Of a stretch of 64,000 bases of DNA, positions 36,214 to 44,031 are shown in pieces. Each line of letters opens with the position of its first letter. The stretch's first letter is position 1. Source of the stretch: Pelagibacterium luteolum (GTDB lineage: Bacteria; Pseudomonadota; Alphaproteobacteria; Rhizobiales; Devosiaceae); the NCBI RefSeq assembly GCF_900100665.1, contig NZ_FNCS01000004.1, forward strand, positions 186,001 through 250,000. The letters are read 5' to 3'. Under the pieces are notes generated by a model that saw only the letters and a program-made list of their open reading frames with translations, was not told where the DNA came from and searched no databases. A program made the position numbers and the translations under genes.

Positions 36214-36254
36214 AGCTGTGAGCCGGATCGAAGGCGCGACAGGTGGAAGCGGCC

Positions 36255-36545
36255 ATGAGTGAAAAGATCGAGGTCCAGAACTTTACGTCTCCCGACCACA
36301 TCTATCGCGTGGATAAGGGCAAATACACAGCCATGCGCGATGCCGTACTAAATCACATGCCCACGGCAGAGCCTGGCGCAACGCCCGCGCAATTGATCGC
36401 TGCGGTCAAACCCGATCTGCCACAGGACCTGTTCCCCGGCGGGGAAAAGGCCGGCTGGTGGTTTAAATGCGTTCAACTCGATCTCGAGGCCAAGGGCGTC
36501 TTGAAACGCGCCGAAAAGCCACCCGTCCGGCTGCACAAGGTCTGA
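36255..36545 (+). CDS. Small DUF6958-like hypothetical protein
   Basis: A 96-residue soluble protein (MSEKIEVQNFTSPDHIYRV..., then MRDAVLNHMPTAEPG, GGEKAGWWFKCVQLDLEAKG and a basic end PPVRLHKV). The pattern GWW-KxVQLDLEAKG is that of the DUF6958 family, a small winged-helix-like domain of unknown function. It sits between the ALDH16 gene and deoA, with only four bases before deoA, so it belongs to the nucleoside operon. A role as small regulator or accessory protein is conceivable but not shown. A GTG at 36243 is an alternative start. Confidence 0.75.
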   Translation: MSEKIEVQNFTSPDHIYRVDKGKYTAMRDAVLNHMPTAEPGATPAQLIAAVKPDLPQDLFPGGEKAGWWFKCVQLDLEAKGVLKRAEKPPVRLHKV

Positions 36546-36549
36546 TCGC

Positions 36550-37869
36550 ATGACCCCGCTCCCCCAGGAAACCATCGCCCGAAAGCGTGATGGCGAAGCG
36601 TTGAACGCTGACGAGATCGGCGGTTTCGTTGCCGGAATTACGTCGGGCGCCGTCAACGACGCGCAGGCTGCAGCGTTTGCCATGGCCGTCTTCTTCCGCA
36701 ACATGTCGCTCGACGAACGCATCGCCTTGACCCTTGCCATGCGCGATTCAGGCCGTGTGCTCGACTGGTCCGATCTGGACGGTCCGGCCATCGACAAGCA
36801 TTCGACCGGCGGGGTGGGCGATAATGTCTCGCTGATGCTCGCGCCGATCCTTGCGGCCTGCGGCACCTATGTGCCGATGATCTCCGGCCGAGGGCTCGGT
36901 CACACGGGCGGAACGCTCGATAAATTCGATGCCATACCCGGCTATATGACCAATCCCGACATCGAAACGCTGCGTCGCGTGGTCAAAAGCGTGGGCTGTG
37001 CCATCATCGGCCAGACCGACGATCTGGCACCCGCCGACCGACGCCTCTATTCGATTCGTGACGTGACGGCGACCGTCGAAAACATCTCGCTCATCACCGC
37101 CTCCATCCTTTCGAAAAAACTCGCCGCCGGCCTTGAAGCGCTGATCCTCGACGTCAAGACCGGGTCGGGCGCCTTCATGAAGACGCGCGAGGAGTCGATC
37201 AGCCTAGCTGAAAGCCTGTCGGCGGTCGCCAATGGCGCGGGGATGAAAACCGGCGCTCTGATCACCGACATGAACGAACCTTTGGCCTCCGCTGCCGGGA
37301 ATTGGCTCGAGGTCAAAAACGCCATCGATTTCCTCACCGGCGCTCATCGCGATGCGCGGCTCGAAGAGGTGACGCTTGGGCTCTGCGCCCACGCGCTGGT
37401 GCTCGGCGGCATGGCGCTGGACGAGGACGATGCGCGACTGCGCGCCAAGGTTGCGCTGGACAGCGGCAAGGCGGCGGACAAATTCTTTGCCATGTGCAAT
37501 GCGCTGGGCTCCTGGCACGACCTTGCGCGCTATGCGCCCGAACCCGCACCCATCGTGCGCGATGTGTTCCCCACCGAGAGCGGACATATTCGCTCCATCG
37601 ACACACGCGGCGTCGGTATGGCGGTGGTGGTGCTCGGCGGCGGGCGCACCAATCCTGCCGACACGATCGATTATCAGGTCGGCTTCGATCGCCTGATTGG
37701 GCTGGGCGCGAAAATTGATCCTCAAACGCCCATCGCCCGCATCCACGCGCGCGACGAGGCCAAAGCGCAGGAAGCCGAAGCGCGGCTGCGCAAGGCTTAC
37801 GCCATTGGTGACGCGCCCCCGTCGCACCCGGTCGTTTACGATTACATCGCACCCCAAGGAGGCAAGTGA
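36550..37869 (+). CDS. deoA: Thymidine phosphorylase
   Basis: A 439-residue pyrimidine nucleoside phosphorylase. The phosphate-binding signature is [20 protein letters not shown], followed by [22 protein letters not shown] and [19 protein letters not shown]. The C-terminal domain includes [23 protein letters not shown]. It converts thymidine or deoxyuridine to base and 2-deoxyribose-1-phosphate. Length and motifs fit the DeoA/Pdp family. Its stop overlaps the deoB start (TGATG). The free uracil can be salvaged by Upp at the end of the operon. Confidence 0.96.
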   Translation: MTPLPQETIARKRDGEALNADEIGGFVAGITSGAVNDAQAAAFAMAVFFRNMSLDERIALTLAMRDSGRVLDWSDLDGPAIDKHSTGGVGDNVSLMLAPILAACGTYVPMISGRGLGHTGGTLDKFDAIPGYMTNPDIETLRRVVKSVGCAIIGQTDDLAPADRRLYSIRDVTATVENISLITASILSKKLAAGLEALILDVKTGSGAFMKTREESISLAESLSAVANGAGMKTGALITDMNEPLASAAGNWLEVKNAIDFLTGAHRDARLEEVTLGLCAHALVLGGMALDEDDARLRAKVALDSGKAADKFFAMCNALGSWHDLARYAPEPAPIVRDVFPTESGHIRSIDTRGVGMAVVVLGGGRTNPADTIDYQVGFDRLIGLGAKIDPQTPIARIHARDEAKAQEAEARLRKAYAIGDAPPSHPVVYDYIAPQGGK

Positions 37870-39086
37870 TGCCCCGCGCCATTATTTGCCTGCTCGATAG
37901 TTTCGGCATCGGCGGGGCGCCCGACGCTGCCGATTTTGGCGATGAGGGCGCCGATACGCTCGGCCACATCGCACAAGCCTGCGCCGATGGGCGCGGCGAT
38001 ATCGAAGGCGTGCGCGGTGGCACGCTTTATCTCCCCAATCTCGACGGGCTGGGTCTCGGCGCTGCTGCCGAGCTCTCCACGGGCACCGTACCACCTGGCT
38101 TGACCAACACGCCCCTCGGCGGGCGCTGGGGCGTTGGTCGCGAGGTGTCGATCGGCAAGGATACCCCGTCCGGCCATTGGGAAATCGCAGGCGTGCCCGT
38201 GCCCTTCGCGTGGGGATATTTCCCTGACGAAAACCCCGCCTTCCCGCAGGACCTGCTCGACCAGATTTATGCAGCCACCGGGCTCGAGGGTTCGCTGGCC
38301 AACACGCACGCTTCGGGCACACAGGTCATCGAAGATTTCGGGGCGGAATCGATCAGGACCGGCAAGCCGATCTTTTACACATCGGTGGATTCGGTCTTCC
38401 AGATCGCCGCCCACGAGGAGCATTTCGGCCTCGATCGGCTCTACGCGCTTTGCGAGGCGGTGTTCAAATTCACGGCACCCCTTAAGATAGGTCGGGTTAT
38501 TGCGAGGCCCTTCGTGGGTGAGGATGCAGCATCGTTCAAACGCACGGGCAATCGGCGCGACTTTGCCATCGATCCCCCTGAAGATACGCTGCTCGACCGC
38601 ACCAAAGCGGCGGGGCGGCAGGTCTATGCCATCGGCAAGGTCTCCGACATCTACGCTGGCAAGGGCGTGACCCACAAGATCAAGGCATCGGGCAATATGG
38701 TGCTGTTCGATCGCACCCTAGAGGCGCTCGAGATGGCCGCCGATGGCGCGTTGATCTTCACCAATTTCGTCGATTTCGACACCGAATACGGCCATCGCCG
38801 TGACCCGGGTGGTTATGCCGCCGAATTGGAAAAATTCGATCGGCGCCTGCCCGAACTGATCGCAAAGCTTAGGGACGACGATCTTCTGGTTATCACTGCC
38901 GATCACGGCAATGATCCAACCTGGAAAGGCACGGATCACACGCGCGAGCAGGTGCCAATCCTGTTATTTAGCCGGTCTTTGCCAAAGGGCAGCATTGGCT
39001 TGCGCCCGGTTCTGTCCGATATTGGCGAAACAATCGCGCACTGGCTGGGGCTCGCGCCGGGCAAGCACGGCACTTCAGCGCTATAA
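37869..39086 (+). CDS. deoB: Phosphopentomutase
   Basis: A 405-residue alkaline-phosphatase-superfamily mutase. [29 protein letters not shown] provides the first metal ligands, [11 protein letters not shown] the phosphothreonine region, and [24 protein letters not shown] the second metal set. It interconverts (deoxy)ribose-1-phosphate and -5-phosphate, feeding DeoC. A GTG one codon before the ATG is also in frame, but the ATG overlapping the deoA stop is preferred. Upp follows after 16 bases. Confidence 0.96.
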   Translation: MPRAIICLLDSFGIGGAPDAADFGDEGADTLGHIAQACADGRGDIEGVRGGTLYLPNLDGLGLGAAAELSTGTVPPGLTNTPLGGRWGVGREVSIGKDTPSGHWEIAGVPVPFAWGYFPDENPAFPQDLLDQIYAATGLEGSLANTHASGTQVIEDFGAESIRTGKPIFYTSVDSVFQIAAHEEHFGLDRLYALCEAVFKFTAPLKIGRVIARPFVGEDAASFKRTGNRRDFAIDPPEDTLLDRTKAAGRQVYAIGKVSDIYAGKGVTHKIKASGNMVLFDRTLEALEMAADGALIFTNFVDFDTEYGHRRDPGGYAAELEKFDRRLPELIAKLRDDDLLVITADHGNDPTWKGTDHTREQVPILLFSRSLPKGSIGLRPVLSDIGETIAHWLGLAPGKHGTSAL

Positions 39087-39102
39087 CAAAGAAAGAGGCC
39101 GC

Positions 39103-39732
39103 ATGCAGAACCTGACCGTCGTCAATCACCCGCTGGTCCAGCACAAGCTGACCATCATGCGCTGCAAGGATACCTCGACGGCGAGTTTCAGAAGGCTGCT
39201 GCGCGAAATCGCGCATCTGCTCTGTTATGAGGTCACTCGCGATCTCGAAACCGAGCAGGTCGATATCGATACCCCGGTGGGGCCGACCAAGGCGCCCACG
39301 CTCAAAGGCAAGAAACTGGTCTTCGCCTCCATCCTGCGCGCGGGAGAAGGTTTGCTCGAAGGCATGCTCGATCTGGTGCCCTCGGCGCGCGTCGCGCATA
39401 TCGGGCTCTATCGCGATCCGGAAACGCTCGAAGCCATCGAATATTATTTCAAGGCACCGTCCGACGCCGCCGATCGGCTGGTGATCGTCGTCGATCCCAT
39501 GCTGGCGACGGCCAATTCTGCGATTGCGGCCGTGCAAAAGCTCAAGGATCGCGGGGCCAACAATCTGCGTTTCCTGTGCCTTCTTGCCGCGCCCGAAGGC
39601 GTCGAGCGCTTCACCAACGCCCATCCAGACGTGCCGATCTTTACGGCCAGCCTTGATGAAAAGCTCAACGAACACGGCTACATCGTCCCCGGCCTCGGCG
39701 ATGCCGGCGACCGGATGTACGGAACGAAATAG
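39103..39732 (+). CDS. upp: Uracil phosphoribosyltransferase
   Basis: A 209-residue enzyme making UMP from uracil and PRPP. The start [20 protein letters not shown] is typical, [30 protein letters not shown] is the uracil domain, and [18 protein letters not shown] is the PRPP loop. The C-terminus ([15 protein letters not shown]) is the conserved uracil-binding end. A longer open frame begins inside deoB; the ATG at 39103 follows AAAGAGG and matches the family start. It ends the nucleoside operon, one base away from the convergent HAD gene. Confidence 0.97.
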   Translation: MQNLTVVNHPLVQHKLTIMRCKDTSTASFRRLLREIAHLLCYEVTRDLETEQVDIDTPVGPTKAPTLKGKKLVFASILRAGEGLLEGMLDLVPSARVAHIGLYRDPETLEAIEYYFKAPSDAADRLVIVVDPMLATANSAIAAVQKLKDRGANNLRFLCLLAAPEGVERFTNAHPDVPIFTASLDEKLNEHGYIVPGLGDAGDRMYGTK

Positions 39733-39733
39733 A

Positions 39734-40351
39734 TCAGCTTTTTAGCGGCAGGCCGTAGCTGATCAACTCGGCGCGCAGAGCTTCGGGCGATGAAAAGTGG
39801 ATCGCTTCCATGCCCACGGCGCGGGCCGAGATCACGTTGGCCTCATTGTCGTCGATAAAAACGCACATCTCTGGTGCCAGCGAGTAGCGATCGCAAAACA
39901 GCCGGTAAATGCGCGGGTCGGGTTTCACGAGCTTTTCCAGACCGGAAACGACAACGCCGTCGAACTTTTCAAGGAACGTCCATTCCGGCAGCACCGAAAC
40001 CCATTTCTCCCAGGAGAAATTGGTGATGGCGAATGTCGGAATCTCTGCCGCGATCAGCTCGTTGTGGATATCGACAGTGCCCTGATAAACGCCGCCGATC
40101 GTTTCGCGCCAGCGTGTGTCATAGGCTTGGATTTCGCGCCAATAGCGCGGGAAGCGGGTGATCAGCTTGGCGACGCCTTCGGCATAAATATCGCCCGCGT
40201 CGAATTCCAGGTTCCAGTCCTTGGTGCAGATGGTTTCGCCGAACCAGCGGGCTTCTTCTTCCGTCTCGAACAGCTTGCGAAAGAGATACATCGGATCCCA
40301 GTCGACAAAGACCCCACCGAGATCGAAGACGGGAATGAGCGGTTCTGACAT
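39734..40351 (-). CDS. HAD-superfamily hydrolase (HAD-IA, YihX-like)
   Basis: A 205-residue phosphatase-like protein. PVFDLGGVFVDWDPMYL is a variant of motif I (FDLGGVxxDW, with the nucleophile Asp), FAITNFSWEKW is motif II, the lysine comes in LEKLVKPDPRIY, and CVFIDDNEANVISARAVGMEAIHF is motif IV. Similar YihX proteins act on small sugar phosphates; the substrate here is unknown. It is monocistronic and convergent with upp. The inverted repeat GATCAGCT (39732-39739) / AGCTGATC (39757-39764) lies at the shared end and may help termination. Confidence 0.88.
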   Translation of the reverse strand: MSEPLIPVFDLGGVFVDWDPMYLFRKLFETEEEARWFGETICTKDWNLEFDAGDIYAEGVAKLITRFPRYWREIQAYDTRWRETIGGVYQGTVDIHNELIAAEIPTFAITNFSWEKWVSVLPEWTFLEKFDGVVVSGLEKLVKPDPRIYRLFCDRYSLAPEMCVFIDDNEANVISARAVGMEAIHFSSPEALRAELISYGLPLKS

Positions 40352-40429
40352 GGAGCACCTGCGGGTAGAGGAGGGACGAGGCCCTTGTCTTGTCAGACCC
40401 TCAGGTCGGGAGCAAGACCCCGCGACGCG

Positions 40430-41368
40430 TTAGCAAATTCCAAACAGCAGGCATCGAAGCCACGAGCCGAGGCCGCCGCTATTGCCGCTGTTGCTATTGC
40501 CACTGTTGCCATTGCCGCCGCCGGTACTGCCAGTGTTGCCGCCACCCGTATTGCCGCTATTCCCATTGCCATTCCCGCTGCTGCCGCCATTGCCGCTGCT
40601 GCCACCACTATTACCGCTACCCGAATTGCCTCCGTTATTTCCGGCCGAATTATTGTTGTTGTTGCAATTGTTGCCCTGGCCGTTGCCGCCACTGTTGCCG
40701 GCGCAATTGCCGCTGCCAGTGCTTCCGTTGCCGCCCCCGGCAACGTTGTCGACGACGTCTTCGACCTCATCGACGATTTGGTCCAGCAAGCCGCCTGAGC
40801 CATCCTCCGGATCGTCGGAGCCATCCATGGGAAATCCGAAATCTTCCACCTCGCGCCGCACGACGTGGATGGAGCGCTGTTCAAGAGGAACACTGGCGTT
40901 AAATATCGTGCCGAACATCGGCTTATAGCCATAGCTGGCGCTGGCGATCACGGCGTAGCGCCCGTCCGATAGCGTCATGATGTCGTCGGGCAGATCGTAG
41001 GACTGGCCATTGCGGCCTTCATGGTTCCAATTGCGATGCGTAGTGCCGGTCACTTCGGCCGAACTTCCATCGACCTCGACGATCGTGAGGCGCAGCTTCG
41101 TCTCGGCGAAGTCGAACGGGCGCATGATGGCGACGCCTGCTTCAAAAAACGCCTGCACTTCGGAGCGCGTAATTTCTTCTTCCTGCGCAACAAGATCGCT
41201 CACCGTGGCCGCAACCTGACTGAGCTTGCGGTCGATAGCCAGCGCCTGGGTGAGGTCGGTTGCGCTGAGATAGGTCAAGAGCATGATCGGGGCAATCAGC
41301 GCAAATTCGACGGCGGCGATCCCGCGCTGGTCGCGCCAGAAACGTTTGGGGGGCTTGGCGGCGCTCAT
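40430..41368 (-). CDS. TadG-like pilus assembly protein with Asn/Gly/Ser-rich C-terminus
   Basis: A 312-residue protein. The N-terminal TadE/TadG-type helix is FWRDQRGIAAVEFALIAPIMLLTYLSATDLTQ, with the conserved glutamate. A globular region of about 150 residues follows. From about residue 213 the chain is a low-complexity tail made almost wholly of Asn, Gly and Ser, about 85 residues long, interrupted by GNCAGN and ending GGLGSWLRCLLFGIC. The repeated codons give a visible three-base repeat. I chose the ATG at 41368, which overlaps the tadE stop (ATGA) and fits the family N-terminus. It probably sits in the inner membrane with the tail outside. Confidence 0.82.
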   Translation of the reverse strand: MSAAKPPKRFWRDQRGIAAVEFALIAPIMLLTYLSATDLTQALAIDRKLSQVAATVSDLVAQEEEITRSEVQAFFEAGVAIMRPFDFAETKLRLTIVEVDGSSAEVTGTTHRNWNHEGRNGQSYDLPDDIMTLSDGRYAVIASASYGYKPMFGTIFNASVPLEQRSIHVVRREVEDFGFPMDGSDDPEDGSGGLLDQIVDEVEDVVDNVAGGGNGSTGSGNCAGNSGGNGQGNNCNNNNNSAGNNGGNSGSGNSGGSSGNGGSSGNGNGNSGNTGGGNTGSTGGGNGNSGNSNSGNSGGLGSWLRCLLFGIC

Positions 41369-41937
41369 GGCGTAAACGGCTCCGTCTTGAACGCATGGGC
41401 CGCGGCCAGAAGGCGCTTGCCGTCGGCGGTCTGCCCGGCATGCAGGCCGGGAATGTTGAAAATGGTCGGCCATTTGTAATAAGCCTCGACCATCACATTG
41501 GTGTTGCCCCTGATCGGTCCGCCGGCGGCGCCCTCATAGCGCTGGTCAAAAGCCCATTCGCCACTCTCATCGATAGGGTACGTGGCGGAAAAATCCCGGA
41601 AATCGGCAATCTCGCGCACCGATATGCGGATCTCATCGCAATCGAAGATGCCGTAAAGCTGCGAACAGAGCTCAGTCCGGTAGGTGGAAGCGGAATGGCT
41701 GAACCCGGGCTGGCCGGTCTTGATGGAGCGAGACGAGTCGATCACCGCTGTATCGAGCGCATAGGCAGCGAAAAACGTCAGCGCCGTCTCGATCGTCGCC
41801 CCGATGATCGCAAAAAAGATCGGGCCGACAATGGCGAACTCGATGACCGTGACGCCACGCTCCGAGCGCGAGAAGCGGCGCAGAAGTCCGCCTGCCCTAC
41901 GGCTCTCGTCGGTTTTTGATGTGGCGCGGATGGGCAT
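41365..41937 (-). CDS. TadE-family pseudopilin-like protein
   Basis: A 190-residue protein. FSRSERGVTVIEFAIVGPIFFAIIGATIETALTFF holds the TadE helix, with the typical G-x-x-x-x-E-F pattern after a basic segment (residues 22-56). The rest is periplasmic, with two cysteines (LCSQLYGIFDCDEI) that may form a disulfide. TadE proteins are processed by the prepilin peptidase and assist Flp pilus assembly. It is coupled to the TadG-like gene and transcribed away from the Flp pilin genes. Confidence 0.88.
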   Translation of the reverse strand: MPIRATSKTDESRRAGGLLRRFSRSERGVTVIEFAIVGPIFFAIIGATIETALTFFAAYALDTAVIDSSRSIKTGQPGFSHSASTYRTELCSQLYGIFDCDEIRISVREIADFRDFSATYPIDESGEWAFDQRYEGAAGGPIRGNTNVMVEAYYKWPTIFNIPGLHAGQTADGKRLLAAAHAFKTEPFTP

Positions 41938-42026
41938 GGAAGTGTCCCGGCTTCATGCAAACTTTAGGCACACTACGCATGCCAACCCTAACCGAATGTT
42001 AGAACGGCTCGTCTTGGGTAAAGTGC

Positions 42027-42041
42027 TTAAGGCTAGCGTAA
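42027..42041. promoter_or_regulatory. CtrA-like site between the tadE and CpaC-N-like genes
   Basis: TTAA-N7-GTAA is one mismatch from the alphaproteobacterial CtrA consensus TTAA-N7-TTAA. It lies between the 3' end of the CpaC-N-like gene and tadE, so it could serve tadE-tadG. Confidence 0.25.
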
Positions 42042-42073
42042 ACCGGGACTTAAGATGGGTGTTGCACTTGCGC

Positions 42074-42541
42074 TTAGTTCTGCGCTGCGCCGCCGACGAT
42101 GGAGCTGGATGTCACGACGTCGGCGGTAAAGCTGGTATCGTCGCCCATCATGATGACAGGCTGGCAATTGGGCGCACAGGCGACCGAGGTTCGCGCCGAT
42201 CCCATGAACACCGTCACCGTGTCGCTGGCGAGTTGGGTGACTTCCACGATGGTGTCGGCGATCGGATCGCCGCTGGCATCGAGGATGATGAGATTGGTGC
42301 GGCCATAGCTCTTGCCAGTCAGAACCAGGGTCTGCGGATCCTGGATCGTCACGTCGGCGACAGCAGGATTGCCGATGATCACCGTCGCTGCCGGTGAATT
42401 GATGCGCAACACCCGCGCCATATTGGTGTTGACCGTAACGGTCACGTTGTCCTGTGCGAGAGCCGGGACGGCGGGAAAGCTGCCAAGCGCTGCAAGGGAA
42501 AGGGCGACAGCAATCGCCGCACTGCGCATCCGACCTGGCAT
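42074..42541 (-). CDS. Stand-alone CpaC N-terminal-domain protein (pilus assembly)
   Basis: A 155-residue secreted protein. A signal peptide (AAIAVALSLAALGSFPAVPALAQ, residues 8-30) precedes a domain like the N-terminal part of CpaC/RcpA secretins: NMARVLRINSPAATVIIGNPAVADVTIQDPQTLVLTGKSYGRTNLIILD (positions 39-88). There is no secretin barrel. The end has two cysteines (CAPNCQ) in a region not found in CpaC. It lies just leftward of the Flp genes and is transcribed divergently. It may interact with the full CpaC secretin or take over part of the missing CpaD role; that is inference. Confidence 0.85.
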   Translation of the reverse strand: MPGRMRSAAIAVALSLAALGSFPAVPALAQDNVTVTVNTNMARVLRINSPAATVIIGNPAVADVTIQDPQTLVLTGKSYGRTNLIILDASGDPIADTIVEVTQLASDTVTVFMGSARTSVACAPNCQPVIMMGDDTSFTADVVTSSSIVGGAAQN

Positions 42542-42845
42542 GACTTAGGATTCCCGCGTAAAATTCATGGTTACCCGATCATGGCCCGTAATGGTTTATA
42601 TTTGGCAAACGTGCGCAACGGCGAAAGCCTTACACAATATTGAATCGCGCGCATGCGAATAGTTAAACTTGTATTGGGGAGGGTAACGATTTCGTAGTCA
42701 TGCTGAGTATTGCTGGCGCGTAAGGCCCGGTCGGCGGCCAATTTAACTCTATTTCAACAGCTGACGACTAGCGTCACCCCAAGTTCGATGTGTGACGCGT
42801 CGAACGATGACGTCACTCAGGGGACGCACAGGCAAGGAGCTAGAA
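42542..42845. other. Divergent regulatory region between the two halves of the pilus locus (304 bases, no gene)
   Basis: I find no convincing reading frame here. It is less GC-rich than its surroundings. It contains TTAA-N7-TCAA at 42743-42757, close to the CtrA consensus, and AAGGAGC just before the flp start codon. It must hold promoters for both the leftward CpaC-N-like gene and the rightward pilin. Confidence 0.6.
42743..42757. promoter_or_regulatory. CtrA-like site upstream of the first Flp pilin
   Basis: TTAA-N7-TCAA, one mismatch from TTAA-N7-TTAA, about 90 bases upstream of the pilin ATG. In Caulobacter the homologous pilA gene is under CtrA control, which makes the position plausible. 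Confidence 0.35.
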
Positions 42846-43037
42846 ATGAACCTGTTTAAGAATTTCGCCAAGGACGAATCCGGCGCGACTGCAATCGAAT
42901 ACGGCCTCATCGCAGCCCTCATGGCTGTCGTTGTGATCGCTGCGATCAGCATTATCGGACCGGCTCTCGAAACTAACTTCACCAACATTGCCGCAGATCT
43001 CACCAATCCGACATTGACCCCGCAGACACCCCAATAG
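42846..43037 (+). CDS. Flp/PilA family type IVb pilin (first copy)
   Basis: A 63-residue prepilin. The leader MNLFKNFAKDESG ends at the processing site G/ATAIEYGLIAALMAVVVIAAIS, with the required glutamate five residues into the mature chain followed by tyrosine (EY), as in Flp pilins. The mature protein is about 50 residues and ends with a Thr/Pro-rich tail (LTPQTPQ). AAGGAGC precedes the ATG. A strong hairpin follows the gene, so this pilin may be made in large excess over the downstream assembly genes. Confidence 0.93.
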   Translation: MNLFKNFAKDESGATAIEYGLIAALMAVVVIAAISIIGPALETNFTNIAADLTNPTLTPQTPQ

Positions 43038-43065
43038 TTCTCAGCAAGTGGCTGACAGGTGGTAC

Positions 43066-43096
43066 AGAGGGGGGCCAAAGGCCTCCCTCTTTCGCA
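43066..43096 (+). terminator. Hairpin between the two Flp pilin genes (terminator or attenuator)
   Basis: AGAGGGGGGCC (43066-43076), loop AAA, and GGCCTCCCTCT (43080-43090) form an 11-pair stem with a single G-U pair, followed by TTCGC. The U-run is short, so partial read-through to the second pilin and the cpa genes is likely. Confidence 0.65.
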
Positions 43097-43145
43097 AAAG
43101 TATGCCGGTGGAGGCGTAAGCGTCCTTGGCTAACGGGGCCGCAGT

Positions 43146-43328
43146 ATGGGTATTGTTAGGACGTTCTTACACAACGAACATGGTGCTACAGCCGTCGAAT
43201 ACGGATTGATAGCAGCTTTGATCGCGATGGTGGTGGTCGCCGCGCTAACGCTATTGGGTGACCCCGTGAATGGGCTTTTCGGATCGGTTAAGGATCAATT
43301 CGATAAGGTAGACACATTCCTCCAATAG
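43146..43328 (+). CDS. Flp/PilA family type IVb pilin (second copy)
   Basis: A 60-residue prepilin. The leader is MGIVRTFLHNEHG, cleaved before ATAVEYGLIAALIAMVVVAAL, with the conserved Glu-Tyr pair. The C-terminal tail (FGSVKDQFDKVDTFLQ) is charged, unlike the Thr/Pro tail of the first copy, so the two are not simple duplicates in function. It is followed at once by the prepilin peptidase gene. It may be a minor pilin or an alternative subunit. Confidence 0.92.
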   Translation: MGIVRTFLHNEHGATAVEYGLIAALIAMVVVAALTLLGDPVNGLFGSVKDQFDKVDTFLQ

Positions 43329-43331
43329 CAC

Positions 43332-43844
43332 GTGTTAAAGATGCTGATGGTTCTCCTCCCAATCTTCCCCCTCCTTATGGCCCTCGCGGCCTCATCCGAC
43401 CTGCTCACCATGCGGATTTCCAATCGCTTGGTCGGCATCGTCGCTATCTCCTTCTTCCCCATCGCGTTTTTCGCCGGCGCTGATCTGTCGCTCATCGGCA
43501 TGCATCTGGCTGCCGCTGCGCTGGTGCTGACGATTACCTTCGGGCTGTTCGCGCTTGGCTGGATCGGTGGCGGCGACGCGAAATTGACTGCGGCGATCGG
43601 GTTGTGGTTCGGGTTTGAGCTTCTGCTGCCCTTCCTTTTTTACGCCTCGCTGTTCGGTGGTGTTCTTACGCTGGCGCTGCTTGTCGGTCGCCGGCAACCA
43701 CTTCCCGCACTACTGCTGCGGGCCGATTGGGCGGTCCGCCTGCACCACCCCAAGACCGGCGTGCCCTATGGCATTGCACTCGCGCTGGCCGCGATGATCG
43801 TCTATCCCCAATCCTTCGTTTTCACCCAGCTCGCCATTTTCTGA
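43332..43844 (+). CDS. cpaA: Prepilin peptidase CpaA/TadV
   Basis: A 170-residue membrane aspartic protease of the A24 family. The first catalytic aspartate lies in AASSDLLTMRISNRLVG, the second in the GGGDAKLTAAIGLWFG motif. About five hydrophobic segments are visible. It lacks the methylase domain of PilD, as CpaA proteins do. It cleaves the leader of Flp and TadE-type prepilins. The start is either GTG 43332 or ATG 43341, and neither has a strong ribosome site. Confidence 0.92.
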   Translation: MLKMLMVLLPIFPLLMALAASSDLLTMRISNRLVGIVAISFFPIAFFAGADLSLIGMHLAAAALVLTITFGLFALGWIGGGDAKLTAAIGLWFGFELLLPFLFYASLFGGVLTLALLVGRRQPLPALLLRADWAVRLHHPKTGVPYGIALALAAMIVYPQSFVFTQLAIF

Positions 43845-43915
43845 TTGCCGACGCATCGGCAATATTGGTGCGCTGGCTCGAGCGATGAAACCTGTTTTCA
43901 TCAATAAACCTTTAG

Positions 43916-43945
43916 TTAACCTTTGCTGCAAAGCACTGATTAACC
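43916..43945. promoter_or_regulatory. Paired TTAACC motifs upstream of cpaB
   Basis: TTAACC occurs at 43916-43921 and 43940-43945, spaced by 24 bases, in an AT-rich gap between cpaA and cpaB. TTAACC resembles the CtrA half-site described in rhizobia. The gap of almost 190 bases suggests a separate promoter for cpaB onward. Confidence 0.3.
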
Positions 43946-44031
43946 AAGTTTTGACCCTTTCCCGGCAATAGTTCGGCCAAAGTGATCATCCGGCACCGGT
44001 GTATTTGAGTGTCGCGGGGGTAAAGGTCGAC

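Noticed and set aside
40385-40930. Pro/Leu-rich or Ala-rich plus-strand frames at the end of tadG, or a micro-satellite array or CRISPR
   Set aside because: These are the complement of the Asn/Gly/Ser codon run of TadG. The repeat is codon-scale without spacers, so it is not a CRISPR array.
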